Origin: BJHQ01 sp964654285
GTDB lineage: Bacteria; Planctomycetota; UBA11346
Assembly: GCA_964654285.1 (NCBI GenBank)
Contig: CAZZJC010000010.1
Span: forward strand, 1-64,000
Direction of reading: 5' to 3'
Length of the DNA: 64,000 bases
In this document: piece by piece, positions 34,075-42,780 of the stretch
How the letters are laid out: each line of letters begins with the position of its first letter
Position numbering within the stretch: the stretch's first letter is position 1
Program-made: the position numbers and the translations under genes
The notes under the pieces: model-generated
What the model was told of the DNA's origin: nothing
The model's input: only the letters and a program-made list of their open reading frames with translations
Database searches by the model: none

Positions 34075-34302
34075 ATGGCCGTCCCCAAACGTCGCACCTG
34101 CCATAGCCGGAAGAAGCTCCGCCAGAGCCACCACGCGCTCTCCGCCCCCGGCATGGCCGTGGACAAGCGGACCGGCAGCATCCACCGCCCGCACCACGTC
34201 GATCTGAAGACGGGCTTCTACAATGGCCGCCAGATCCTCTTCAAGGAGGATGCTGAGTCGACCGCCAAGCCCGGCGAGTCCGACGGCGGCAGCAGCAAGT
34301 AG
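34075..34302 (+). CDS. rpmF: Large-subunit ribosomal protein bL32
   Basis: 75 residues. The N-terminus AVPKRRTCHSRKKLRQSHHA is the L32 signature. GSIHRPHHVDLKTGFYNGRQ follows in place of the usual zinc-site Cys pairs, so this is a largely Cys-free form with one Cys. The C-terminal tail is acidic and Ser-rich, slightly longer than usual. The plsX start 12 bases after its stop keeps the common rpmF-plsX pair. Confidence 0.92.
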   Translation: MAVPKRRTCHSRKKLRQSHHALSAPGMAVDKRTGSIHRPHHVDLKTGFYNGRQILFKEDAESTAKPGESDGGSSK

Positions 34303-34313
34303 TCGTTCCGTCG

Positions 34314-35336
34314 ATGCGGATCGCCCTCGATGCGATGGGTGGTGATGACGCGCCCTTGGCCATGGTCCAGGGCGCGGTCGATTACGCCAAGGCCCATCCC
34401 AGCCACACCGTCGTGCTGGTCGGCCGTGAAAACGACCTCGTCGCCTGCCTGAAGCGCGAAAACTGCAATCTCAGCAATATCGCGATCGAACACGCCCCCG
34501 AAGTGATCGGGATGGCGGACAAGATCGAGGCGTTGCGGACCAAGCCCAACGATTCGATGAACCGCTGCGCCCAGCTGGTCAAGCAGGGCAAGGCTGATGG
34601 CATGGTGCTGTGCGGCAACACCGGATGCAGCGTCGCGGCGGCGCAGCTGCACCTGCGCCGGATCCCGGGGGTGAAGCGCGCCGGCATCCTGGTCCCGCTG
34701 CCGACCCCGAAGAAGCTCACCTGGATGTGCGATGGCGGCGCGAATTCGGTCTGCAAGCCGGAGCACCTCGTCCAGTTCGCCGAACTCGGCGCCTGCTACA
34801 TCGAAACCGCAGTCGGCACCAAGCGCCCGAAGGTCGGCGTCCTGTCGATCGGTTCGGAAGAGGAAAAAGGCGACCACCTCACCACCGAGGCCCTGCAGCT
34901 GCTGCGCCAGACCGACCTCAACCTGGTCGGCAACGTCGAAGGCCACGACATCTATTCCGGCGAACTCGACCTCGTGGTCTGCGACGGCTTCACCGGCAAC
35001 GTCGTGCTGAAAGCCTCCGAAGGCGTCTTCGACGCCATCCACAAGGTGCTCAAGGAAGAGATCTACCGCAGCCTGCGCACCAAGCTCGGCGGCAAACTGG
35101 TCCGCCCCGCCTTCGACCGCCTCAAGCGCCGCGCCCACTGGAGTTACGTCGGCGGCTGTCCGCTGGTCGGCGTCGACGGCATCACCATCATCGGCCACGG
35201 CCGCTCGAACCGCATCGCCGTCTACCATGCCTTGCTTCAGGCTGCGCAGGGCATCTCAGCCAACACCGTCGAGCGCATGCGCTCCTTCTTCCGCACGCAG
35301 CTGGCAGTGGGTGAAGGATCGGGCGAGCGGGGCTGA
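34314..35336 (+). CDS. plsX: Phosphate acyltransferase PlsX
   Basis: 340 residues, full length. It makes acyl-phosphate from acyl-ACP, the first step of the PlsX/PlsY route to phospholipid. The diagnostic opening is MRIALDAMGGDDAP. Further landmarks are LVGRENDLVACL, GKADGMVLCGNTGCSVAAAQ, RAGILVPLPT, VLSIGSEEEKGD, NLVGNVEGHDIYSGELDLVV, DGFTGNVVLKASEG and GCPLVGVDGITIIGHGRSN. It lies directly behind rpmF. Confidence 0.96.
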   Translation: MRIALDAMGGDDAPLAMVQGAVDYAKAHPSHTVVLVGRENDLVACLKRENCNLSNIAIEHAPEVIGMADKIEALRTKPNDSMNRCAQLVKQGKADGMVLCGNTGCSVAAAQLHLRRIPGVKRAGILVPLPTPKKLTWMCDGGANSVCKPEHLVQFAELGACYIETAVGTKRPKVGVLSIGSEEEKGDHLTTEALQLLRQTDLNLVGNVEGHDIYSGELDLVVCDGFTGNVVLKASEGVFDAIHKVLKEEIYRSLRTKLGGKLVRPAFDRLKRRAHWSYVGGCPLVGVDGITIIGHGRSNRIAVYHALLQAAQGISANTVERMRSFFRTQLAVGEGSGERG

Positions 35337-35416
35337 TTCCGGCGGTTTTCCACCGCCTGAGCATCAACTGCCGCTGCGCCGCATTGCCCCGGTACGGATA
35401 GGCCCATACTGCCACC

Positions 35417-37411
35417 ATGCCGGAACCGACCGTCGATGAGGTGCTCGCGCCGGGCGGTCTGCTCGCGGGGGCGTTGACGGGATTCGAGTCGCGGCCGCAG
35501 CAGCTCGCCATGGGGCGACTGGTCGATGAGGCGATCCGCGCGTCCACCCATGCGATCTGCGAGGCTCCGACCGGGGTCGGCAAATCGTTCGCCTACCTGG
35601 TGCCGATCGCGCTGCATGCGCTGCGCACGGGCGAAAAGGTGGTGGTCTCGACCAACACCATCGCCCTGCAGGAACAGCTGATCGGCAAGGACATCCCGCT
35701 GCTGACCCGCGTCCTCCCTGGTTTGCAGGCCGTGCTGGTGAAGGGCCGGCAGAACTACCTGTCCCGCCGACGCCTGGGGTTCGCCCACACCGGCCAGGAA
35801 GCCCTCTTCGAGACCCGCGACGACGCCAGCGCCCTGCGCGAGATCGCGACCTGGGCCAAGGACACCGAGGTCGGCGATCTCGCGGACCTCGGCTGGGATC
35901 CGCCCTGGCAGGTCTGGAAGCAGGTCCAGAGCGACCGCACCAACTGCCTCGGGCGCAAATGCCCGACTTACGAATCGTGCTTCTTCTACAACGCGCGGCG
36001 GGCGATGGAGGACGCGCACATCCTGGTGGTCAACCACCACCTGTATTTCAGCGACCTCGCCCTGCGCGAGGATCACGCCGCCATCCTGCCGGCCCACGAC
36101 GTGGTGGTGTTCGACGAGGCGCACGCGCTGGAGGATGTCGCCACCGACCACCTGGGCGTGAGCGTCAGCGAAGGCCAGGTCCGCTTCCTGCTCGAAGGCC
36201 TGTATTCGCGCAAGGGCCACGGCCTGCTGGCGCGGCCGGAGTTCGACGCGGCGCGCGCGGCGGTGGAAACCGCCCGCGAGGCGAACCAGCGCTTCTGGAC
36301 GGAAGTGGCGAACCTGGCCGCCGCGCGCGAGCGCAACGAGGAGACCGTCCGCATCGGCACCGCCCACGCGGTGGAGAACGTGCTGTCGCCGTGCCTCGAC
36401 GCGGTGGCGGCTGCCCTGACGGGCCTGAGCGAACGCGCCGACGACGACAACACCGCGATGGAGATCAAAGCCCAGGTCGCGCGCACGGTGGGCGTCAGCG
36501 GCGGCCTGCGCGCGGTGATCGAACAGGCGGATCCGGGCCTCGTCTACTTCGCCCATGTCCCGCGCGGCAAAGGCTCGATCTCGATGTCCGCGAGCCCGCT
36601 CGCGGTGGGCGCGCTGCTCAAGGAACGCCTGTTCGACCAGACCCGCACCTGCATCCTGACCTCGGCAACCCTGGCGGCGGATGATTCCGACCGCTTCCTG
36701 TTCCTGCGCCGGCGCATCGGCCTTGACGGCGGCCTCGCGAAACGCCTGGATTCGCCCTTCGATTTCGCGGCCCAGGCGGGGATGATCCTGAACCAGTCGC
36801 CGCTTGATCCCAACTCGCAGCGCTACGAGCAGGCGGTCGCCACCTGGCTCGCCGAATATCTGCTCGATCCGGAACAAGGCGGGCGCGGCGGTACGTTCGT
36901 CCTCTTCACCAGCTACCGGCAATTGCAGGCCGTGCATGACCTGGTGCGGCCGCATCTCGATCGCGCCGCCCGCTTCGTCCTGCGCCATGGTTCCGGCATG
37001 GGCCGGGCGCAGATGCTCGACCTCTTCAAGCGCACCGGCGATGCGGTGCTGTTCGGGACGAGTTCCTTCTGGGAAGGCGTCGACGTGCCCGGCGACGCTT
37101 TGCGTCATGTCATCATCACCAAGCTGCCGTTCGAAGTACCCAATCACCCCGTCGTCGAAGCCCGCCTGCACCAGATCACCGCACGCGGCGGCAACGCCTT
37201 CCTGGAGCGCACCGTGCCCGAGGCGATCCTGCGCCTGAAGCAGGGCTTCGGCCGGCTGATCCGCACCAAGACCGACACCGGCACCGTGGCGATCCTCGAT
37301 CACCGCATCCTGACCAAGGCCTACGGACGCTACTTCCTGCGCGCCCTGCCGCCGTGCCGGATCAGCCATCTCGCGCTGGATCGTTATCTGGAACCCGCCG
37401 ACCAACGCTGA
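35417..37411 (+). CDS. DinG/XPD-family ATP-dependent DNA helicase
   Basis: 664 residues, superfamily 2 iron-sulfur helicase. Walker A is APTGVGKSFAYL (about 48-59). Four Cys in the region TNCLGRKCPTYESCFFYNAR (with ILVVNHHLYFSD after it) suit a [4Fe-4S] site, though only three are obvious. The DEAH box is in VVFDEAHALEDVA. Late motifs are GTFVLFTSYRQLQ, GTSSFWEGVDVPGDALRHVI and QGFGRLIRTKTDTG. Likely role: unwinding branched DNA in repair. It converges on the msrBA gene, with 7 bases between the stops. Confidence 0.88.
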   Translation: MPEPTVDEVLAPGGLLAGALTGFESRPQQLAMGRLVDEAIRASTHAICEAPTGVGKSFAYLVPIALHALRTGEKVVVSTNTIALQEQLIGKDIPLLTRVLPGLQAVLVKGRQNYLSRRRLGFAHTGQEALFETRDDASALREIATWAKDTEVGDLADLGWDPPWQVWKQVQSDRTNCLGRKCPTYESCFFYNARRAMEDAHILVVNHHLYFSDLALREDHAAILPAHDVVVFDEAHALEDVATDHLGVSVSEGQVRFLLEGLYSRKGHGLLARPEFDAARAAVETAREANQRFWTEVANLAAARERNEETVRIGTAHAVENVLSPCLDAVAAALTGLSERADDDNTAMEIKAQVARTVGVSGGLRAVIEQADPGLVYFAHVPRGKGSISMSASPLAVGALLKERLFDQTRTCILTSATLAADDSDRFLFLRRRIGLDGGLAKRLDSPFDFAAQAGMILNQSPLDPNSQRYEQAVATWLAEYLLDPEQGGRGGTFVLFTSYRQLQAVHDLVRPHLDRAARFVLRHGSGMGRAQMLDLFKRTGDAVLFGTSSFWEGVDVPGDALRHVIITKLPFEVPNHPVVEARLHQITARGGNAFLERTVPEAILRLKQGFGRLIRTKTDTGTVAILDHRILTKAYGRYFLRALPPCRISHLALDRYLEPADQR

Positions 37412-37418
37412 ATGCCCG

Positions 37419-38312
37419 TCAGTGGCAGGCGTTCAGACCGCGTTTTTCCAGGTATTTCTGGTGATAGTCCTCGGCCGGCCAGAAGGTCGGCGCGGGCACG
37501 ATCTCGGTGACGATCGGCCGGCGGAACTGCGCGGCGTGGGCGGCGAGCGACTTCCGGGCGGCTTCGGCCTGGGCCGCATCGTGGGTGAAGATGACCGAAC
37601 GGTACTGGGTGCCGACATCCGGTCCCTGTCGATTGCGGGTCGTCGGGTCGTGGTTGGCCCAGAAGACCTCCAGCAACTGGTCGTAGGCGACCACGGCGGG
37701 ATCGTATTCCACCTCGACCGCCTCGGCATGATCGGTGTCGCCGCCGCAGACGTCGTGGTAGGTCGGCGCCGTGGTCTTGCCGCCGCTATAGCCCACCCGG
37801 GTCGCCAGCACCCCCTGCACCGCGGCGAAGGTCGCCTCGACACCCCAGAAGCAGCCCATGGCGAAGGTGGCCTTCGCCGTCGCCGCGGCCTGCGCGCCGA
37901 GCGCCGGCTGCGATTCCTCCTGGCGGAATTCCAGGCAGATCGCGTTGATGCAGTAGCGCCGGCCGGTCGGGCGCGGGCCGTCGTCAAAGACATGGCCGAG
38001 GTGCCCATCGCAGCGGGCGCAGACGACCTCGGTGCGGACCATGCCGTGCGAGCGGTCTTGGCGTTCGCCGACCGCGCCGGGGAGCGGCTCCCAGAAGCTC
38101 GGCCAACCGGATCCGGAATCGAACTTGGTCGCCGAACGGAACAGGCCCGCACCGCAGCCGACGCAGTGGTAGAGGCCCGCGCCGTGCTCCCGGGTCACGA
38201 AGTAGCCTCCGCAGAATGCGGGTTCGGTGCCGGCGCGACGCAGCACGGCGTACTGCTCCGGGGTCAGGCGCTTGCGCCATTCGGCGTCGGTGAGGATCAG
38301 ACGATCGGACAT
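37419..38312 (-). CDS. Fused peptide-methionine sulfoxide reductase MsrB-MsrA
   Basis: 297 residues. Residues 1-140 are MsrB (reduces Met-R-sulfoxide): two zinc CxxC pairs (CVGCG, CARCD), FDSGSGWPSFW and the catalytic Cys in GRRYCINA. Residues 150-297 are MsrA (Met-S-sulfoxide) with catalytic GCFWG, VGYSGG, DHAEAVEVEYDP, FWANHDPTTRNRQGPDVGTQ and a C-terminal NACH that could hold a resolving Cys. The MsrB domain comes first; many fusions have MsrA first. No signal peptide, so cytoplasmic. Confidence 0.93.
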   Translation of the reverse strand: MSDRLILTDAEWRKRLTPEQYAVLRRAGTEPAFCGGYFVTREHGAGLYHCVGCGAGLFRSATKFDSGSGWPSFWEPLPGAVGERQDRSHGMVRTEVVCARCDGHLGHVFDDGPRPTGRRYCINAICLEFRQEESQPALGAQAAATAKATFAMGCFWGVEATFAAVQGVLATRVGYSGGKTTAPTYHDVCGGDTDHAEAVEVEYDPAVVAYDQLLEVFWANHDPTTRNRQGPDVGTQYRSVIFTHDAAQAEAARKSLAAHAAQFRRPIVTEIVPAPTFWPAEDYHQKYLEKRGLNACH

Positions 38313-38696
38313 GGCTGCTTCCCTCCTGGTTGCATGGCTCGACGCGCAGGACCGATGGATCGGGGTCGTCCCGTGGGTGGAGGATCCATCTTCCCTCCCC
38401 AGGATCCGCCTGATCGGGTCGCCGGGCCGGCTCGGTGGTGCATGTTCCGGTCGATCCGGCGCCAGACCACGGTCGAGACCGGCAACCTCGACATGATGTC
38501 TGTTTGAATCGGGGCAATGGATTTTCCCTCAGTCGAAACATCCTGCAAACCAATTGCATTTGCTGCATGCCTTAAATCCGACGACTTCCATGCGTGAACA
38601 TCATGGTGGCACAGGAAACCCCCTCGATGAATCCCGGACCCGACGCCCAGGATCCATTCTCAACCACCAACGAGAACCCGACACGGGAGACATCCG
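38313..38696. promoter_or_regulatory. Intergenic control region of the hydrogenase genes
   Basis: 384 bases with no supported gene. It holds a palindrome GACAT-G-ATGTC (38490-38500), an FNR-like box (38504-38517) and an AT-richer stretch (about 38510-38580), where a promoter is expected; no single -35/-10 pair stands out. Confidence 0.4.
38504..38517 (+). promoter_or_regulatory. FNR/Crp-like half-symmetric box
   Basis: TTGAATCGGGGCAA compares with TTGAT-n4-ATCAA: TTGA and CAA are kept at the right distance. It lies 180 bases before hydC. The match is imperfect and could be chance. Confidence 0.3.
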
Positions 38697-39218
38697 ATGT
38701 CATCTGGCACCCGCCCCGCCGCCACCAAGGTCGAACCCGCCGTCCAGGAAGAGCTCGCCCGCATCGTCAAGAAGTGGAAGGACAAGCGCGGGTCGCTGAT
38801 CATGGTTCTGCATGATGTCGAGGAGCGCTACGGCTATGTGCCGCGCAACTGCTCGCTGGTGCTGGCGAAGATGCTGGAAGTGCCGGTGGCGCGCATCTAC
38901 GAGGTGATCACCTTCTATAACTACTTCAAACTCGAAGCGCCGGGGAAGAACGTCATCTCGGTCTGCATGGGCACCGCCTGCTATCTGAAAGGCGCACCGC
39001 AGATCCTGGAAAAGCTCACGGCGAAGCTCGGCATCAAGCCGGGCGAAAGCACCAAGGACGGCGAGTACCACCTGCAGGAGGTGCGCTGCCTCGGCTGCTG
39101 CGGCCTCGCCCCGGTGCTGACCAGCAACGGCACCATCCATCCGAAGGTCAAGCCGGACGAGGCGGTCGACAAGGTCTGCGCCTGCGCCGCCGCCGGCAAA
39201 CCGACCTGCCACAACTAG
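38697..39218 (+). CDS. hydC: NADH-dependent hydrogenase subunit HydC (NuoE-like)
   Basis: 173 residues, thioredoxin-fold [2Fe-2S] subunit of the HydABC/NuoE family. N-terminal helices (EELARIVKKWKDKRGSLIMV, LHDVEERYGYVPRNCSLVLA) precede the cluster Cys in SVCMGTACYLKGAPQI and LQEVRCLGCCGLAPV. It passes electrons between the flavin subunit and the other clusters. ATG 38697 has GGAGA upstream. First gene of the hyd set. Confidence 0.9.
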   Translation: MSSGTRPAATKVEPAVQEELARIVKKWKDKRGSLIMVLHDVEERYGYVPRNCSLVLAKMLEVPVARIYEVITFYNYFKLEAPGKNVISVCMGTACYLKGAPQILEKLTAKLGIKPGESTKDGEYHLQEVRCLGCCGLAPVLTSNGTIHPKVKPDEAVDKVCACAAAGKPTCHN

Positions 39219-39322
39219 GTCGCTCTTCACCGTGCTGCGGCGGTCGCCCAGGCATCGATCCGAATGCGCCGTTCTTTCCCGCACCTGGTGCCGACAGCCG
39301 CCACCCTTCCAAGGAAGCCGCC

Positions 39323-40975
39323 ATGCCCCGCATGACTCCCGCTGATCTCGATGCCGCCCGCGACCGCCTGCGCCAGCAGGTGAAGCCTTCGATCAAGGTG
39401 GGCCTGAGCACCTGCGGCATCGCCGCCGGCGCGGCCGAGGTCTTCCGCGTCCTCAGCGATGAGGCCAAGACGCGCAAACTGGATCTCCAGGTGCGCCGCT
39501 GCGGTTGCGCCGGGATGTGCTCGCTGGAGCCGCTGGTCGAGGTCAATCTCGCCGGCGCGCCGCCGGTGACCTACGGCCACGTCGACGCGGAATCTGCACA
39601 GCGCATCGTCGCCGAGCACGTCCTCGGCGGCAAGGTGCTCGAGGATCTGCGCGTGCCTGGCCTGGCCGAATATGGCTGCTCCTGCGATGTCGCGCCCGGT
39701 CCGACCGGCGCCGGGAAGCAGTACCGCGTGGTGATGCGCAACTGCGGCGTCATCGATCCGGAATCGATCGAGGACTACCTCGCCAGCGGCGGCTACCAGG
39801 CGGTGAAGAAGGCGCTGACCGGCATGACGCCGGAGCAGGTGATCGAAGAGCTGAAGATCTCCGGCCTGCGCGGCCGCGGCGGCGCCGGCTTCCCGACCTG
39901 GATGAAGTGGAACCTCACCCGCCAGGCGAAAGGCGTGGAAAAGACCATAATCTGCAACGGCGACGAGGGCGACCCCGGCGCCTACATGGATCGCAGCGTG
40001 CTCGAAGGCGATCCCCATGCGGTGATCGAAGGCATGATCCTGGGCGGCTTCGCGATCGCCGCCAAGCAGGGCGTGTTCTACATCCGCGCCGAGTATCCGC
40101 TCGCGGTCGAGCGCATCGAGAAGGCGATGCGCCAGGCGCGCGCCAATGGGCTTCTGGGCAAGGACATCCTCGGCACCGGCATCGACTTCGACTGCGAGGT
40201 TCGCCTCGGCGCCGGCGCGTTCGTCTGCGGCGAGGAGACCGCGCTGATCGCCTCGGTCGAAGGCAAGCGCGGCACCCCGCGCCCGCGCCCGCCGTATCCC
40301 TCGATCAAGGGCCTGTGGGACCAGCCGACGATGATCAACAACGTCGAAACGCTGGCCAACATCCCGCAGATCATCGTCAAGGGCGGCGCGTGGTTCGGCG
40401 CCATCGGCACCGACAAATCGAAGGGGACGAAGGTCTTCGCGGTCACCGGCAAGGTGAAGAACGCAGGACTCGTCGAGATCCCGATGGGCACGACGCTGAA
40501 GGACATCGTGGTCGGCATCTGCGGCGGCACGACCTCGGGAGCGCCGGTCAAGGCGGTGCAGACCGGCGGGCCGTCCGGCGGCCTGATCCCGGCCAAACTC
40601 CTCGACACGCCGGTCAGCTACGAGCACCTGCAGCAGCTCGGCTCGATCATGGGTTCCGGCGGCATGATCGTGATGGAGGAAGGCGACAGCGTGGTCGAAC
40701 TCGCCCGCTTCTACCTCGGCTTCTGCGTCGACGAGTCGTGCGGCAAGTGCGCGCCGTGCCGCATCGGCGGCACCCAGATGCTGCGCGAACTGGAAAAGGT
40801 CGCCGATGGCAGGGGGACGCAGGAAAGCATCGTCACCATCCGCCGCATCGCCCAGGCGATGCAGAAGGCCAGCCTGTGCGCCCTGGGCCAGACCGCGCCC
40901 AATCCGGTGCTGTCCGGCCTGCGCTATTTCCAGTCCGAGTTCGATGCGCGGCTCGCCGCCGAACCGGCCCGATGA
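39323..40975 (+). CDS. hydB: NADH-dependent hydrogenase flavin subunit HydB (NuoF-like)
   Basis: 550 residues. Residues 1-125 form a thioredoxin-like [2Fe-2S] domain (LSTCGIAAGAAEVF, RRCGCAGMCSLEPLVEV). Then comes the NuoF core with FMN/NADH sites (SGLRGRGGAGFPTWMKWNL, ICNGDEGDPGAYMDRSVLEG, GAGAFVCGEETALIASVEGK) and the [4Fe-4S] site ESCGKCAPCRIG. The C-terminal double-ferredoxin domain common in HydB proteins is absent. AAGGAA precedes the ATG. It oxidises or reduces NADH in the complex. Confidence 0.92.
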   Translation: MPRMTPADLDAARDRLRQQVKPSIKVGLSTCGIAAGAAEVFRVLSDEAKTRKLDLQVRRCGCAGMCSLEPLVEVNLAGAPPVTYGHVDAESAQRIVAEHVLGGKVLEDLRVPGLAEYGCSCDVAPGPTGAGKQYRVVMRNCGVIDPESIEDYLASGGYQAVKKALTGMTPEQVIEELKISGLRGRGGAGFPTWMKWNLTRQAKGVEKTIICNGDEGDPGAYMDRSVLEGDPHAVIEGMILGGFAIAAKQGVFYIRAEYPLAVERIEKAMRQARANGLLGKDILGTGIDFDCEVRLGAGAFVCGEETALIASVEGKRGTPRPRPPYPSIKGLWDQPTMINNVETLANIPQIIVKGGAWFGAIGTDKSKGTKVFAVTGKVKNAGLVEIPMGTTLKDIVVGICGGTTSGAPVKAVQTGGPSGGLIPAKLLDTPVSYEHLQQLGSIMGSGGMIVMEEGDSVVELARFYLGFCVDESCGKCAPCRIGGTQMLRELEKVADGRGTQESIVTIRRIAQAMQKASLCALGQTAPNPVLSGLRYFQSEFDARLAAEPAR

Positions 40976-41013
40976 ATCCCGCCTCCCCCGCCCTCCCACC
41001 AGGAACGAAGCCC

Positions 41014-42759
41014 ATGATCCAGGCCCTGATCAACGGAATCCCGGTCGCGGTCGCCGACGGCACCTCCATCCTCGCCGCCGCGAGGGAGGTCCACGTCAAG
41101 ATCCCGACCCTGTGCAAGCATCCGGATCTCGACCACACCGCCGCCTGCGGCATCTGCGTGGTGCGGAACCGGGCGAACGGCCGCATGCTGCGCGCCTGCT
41201 GCACCCCGATCGAACCGGGCATGGATCTCTGCACCGAGGATCCCGAGATCGTCCAGACCCGGCGCAGCGTGCTCGAACTCATGCTCTCGAAGCATCCCAA
41301 CGAGTGCCTGACCTGCGGCCGGAACCAGAACTGCGAACTCCAGACCCTCGCGGCGGATTTCGACATCCGCCGCAAGGTGCTCGACGACATCACTCCCGAT
41401 CTGCCGCTCGATGAGAGCACCCGGGCGGTGACGCTCGATCCGCGCAAGTGCATCTCGTGCGGCCGCTGCATCCAGGTATGCCAGGAGCGCCAGGACGTGC
41501 ATGCGCTCTGCTTCATGGAACGCGGCATCGAGACGCGCATCTCGCCCGCCGGCGACATCACCCTCGCCGAATCGCCCTGCGTGCGCTGCGGCCAGTGCTC
41601 GGCCCACTGCCCGACCGGCGCGATCGTGGAATACGACGAGACCCAGGTCGTGTGGCGGAAGCTCCAGGATCCCGACGCCTATTGCGTCGCCCAGATCGCC
41701 CCGGCGGTGCGCGTCGCCCTCGGCGAGGCCTTCGGCTACGCCCCCGGCACCAACCTGACCGGCAAGATCTACGCCGCCCTGCGCCGGATGGGTTTCAAGG
41801 CGGTCTTCGACACCAACTTCGGCGCGGACCTGACCATCATCGAGGAGGCCAGCGAGTTCGTCGAGCGCTTCGCGCACGGCAAGGGCGAGCTGCCGCTGAT
41901 CACCAGCTGCTGCCCGGCCTGGGTCGATTTCATGGAAAAATACCATGGCGACATGATCCCGCACTTCTCGTCCTGCAAGTCGCCCCACGAGATGGTCGGC
42001 ACCCTCGCCAAGACCTACTTCGCCGACAGGAACGCGCTCGATCCGGCGAGGATCTTCATGGTCTCGATCATGCCCTGCACCGCGAAGAAGTTCGAGATCC
42101 AGCGCAGCCAGGACATGGCCGCGTCGGGCCGCCAGGATGTCGATGTCAGCCTGACCACGCGCGAGCTGGCGCGCATGATCAAGCAGTCCGGCATCGCCTT
42201 CCACACCATCCCCGACGCCCAGCCCGACCACATCCTGGGCGCCTACACCGGCGCCGGCACCATCTTCGGTGCGACCGGCGGCGTGATGGAAGCCGCGCTG
42301 CGCAGCGCCGTCCATTTCGTCACCGGCCAGAAGCTCGGCAAGGTCGAGTTCGAGGTCACCCGCGGCCTGCAGGGCGTGAAGGAGGCGAGCCTCAACGTCG
42401 CCGGACGCGAGGTCCGCATCGCGGTCGCGCATGGCCTGGGCAACGCCGAGGTGGTCATCGAACGGGTGCGCGAAGCCAAGGCCAAGGGCAGCCCCCTGCC
42501 CTACCACTTCATCGAGGTCATGGCCTGCCCCGGCGGCTGCGTCGGCGGCGGCGGCCAGCCCTACGGCGTCACCGATGAACTGCGCAAGGCGCGCGCCAAG
42601 GGCCTGTACGGCGAGGACTCCGCCGGGATCTGGCGCTGCTCGCATGAGAACCCCTATGTCATGAAGCTTTATGACGATTTCCTCGGCAAGCCGCTGGGCG
42701 AGAAGTCGCACCGGCTGCTCCACACCCATTACACCAACCGTCCGACGTATCAGCGCTGA
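41014..42759 (+). CDS. hydA: [FeFe]-hydrogenase catalytic subunit HydA
   Basis: 581 residues. N-terminal [2Fe-2S] domain (Cys 34, 45, 48 and 62-63 region), a His-ligated [4Fe-4S] (HPNECLTCGRNQNC, 94-107), two [4Fe-4S] (CISCGRCIQVC, 146-156; CVRCGQCSAHC, 189-199), then the H-cluster motifs TSCCPAW (297-303), MPCTAKK (353-359) and MACPGGCVGGGGQP (503-516), and a small-subunit tail (KLYDDFLGKPLGEKSHRLLH). All active-site residues are present. With HydB and HydC it fits the trimeric, bifurcating or NAD-linked type. The AGGAA at 41001 favours ATG 41014; ATG 40972 is also in frame. The maturases HydEFG are not in the window. Confidence 0.95.
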   Translation: MIQALINGIPVAVADGTSILAAAREVHVKIPTLCKHPDLDHTAACGICVVRNRANGRMLRACCTPIEPGMDLCTEDPEIVQTRRSVLELMLSKHPNECLTCGRNQNCELQTLAADFDIRRKVLDDITPDLPLDESTRAVTLDPRKCISCGRCIQVCQERQDVHALCFMERGIETRISPAGDITLAESPCVRCGQCSAHCPTGAIVEYDETQVVWRKLQDPDAYCVAQIAPAVRVALGEAFGYAPGTNLTGKIYAALRRMGFKAVFDTNFGADLTIIEEASEFVERFAHGKGELPLITSCCPAWVDFMEKYHGDMIPHFSSCKSPHEMVGTLAKTYFADRNALDPARIFMVSIMPCTAKKFEIQRSQDMAASGRQDVDVSLTTRELARMIKQSGIAFHTIPDAQPDHILGAYTGAGTIFGATGGVMEAALRSAVHFVTGQKLGKVEFEVTRGLQGVKEASLNVAGREVRIAVAHGLGNAEVVIERVREAKAKGSPLPYHFIEVMACPGGCVGGGGQPYGVTDELRKARAKGLYGEDSAGIWRCSHENPYVMKLYDDFLGKPLGEKSHRLLHTHYTNRPTYQR

Positions 42760-42764
42760 AACCG

Positions 42765-42773
42765 TGGTACAAT
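42765..42773 (+). promoter_or_regulatory. Extended -10 promoter between hydA and the PyrD-like gene
   Basis: TG-G-TACAAT (42765-42773) is a good extended -10. The predicted +1 at 42780 is one base before ATG 42781, so a leaderless transcript is expected. A -35 is not obvious. Confidence 0.45.
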
Positions 42774-42780
42774 CAGCACC

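Noticed and set aside
38594..38815. Short plus-strand frame overlapping the start of hydC
   Set aside because: It overlaps the hydC coding region out of frame, and its sequence has no recognisable features. hydC has a better ribosome-binding site.
39505..41013. Upstream extension of the hydA frame through hydB
   Set aside because: It reads as Arg/Gly-rich nonsense and overlaps a convincing NuoF-like gene. The ferredoxin-like N-terminus begins at 41014.
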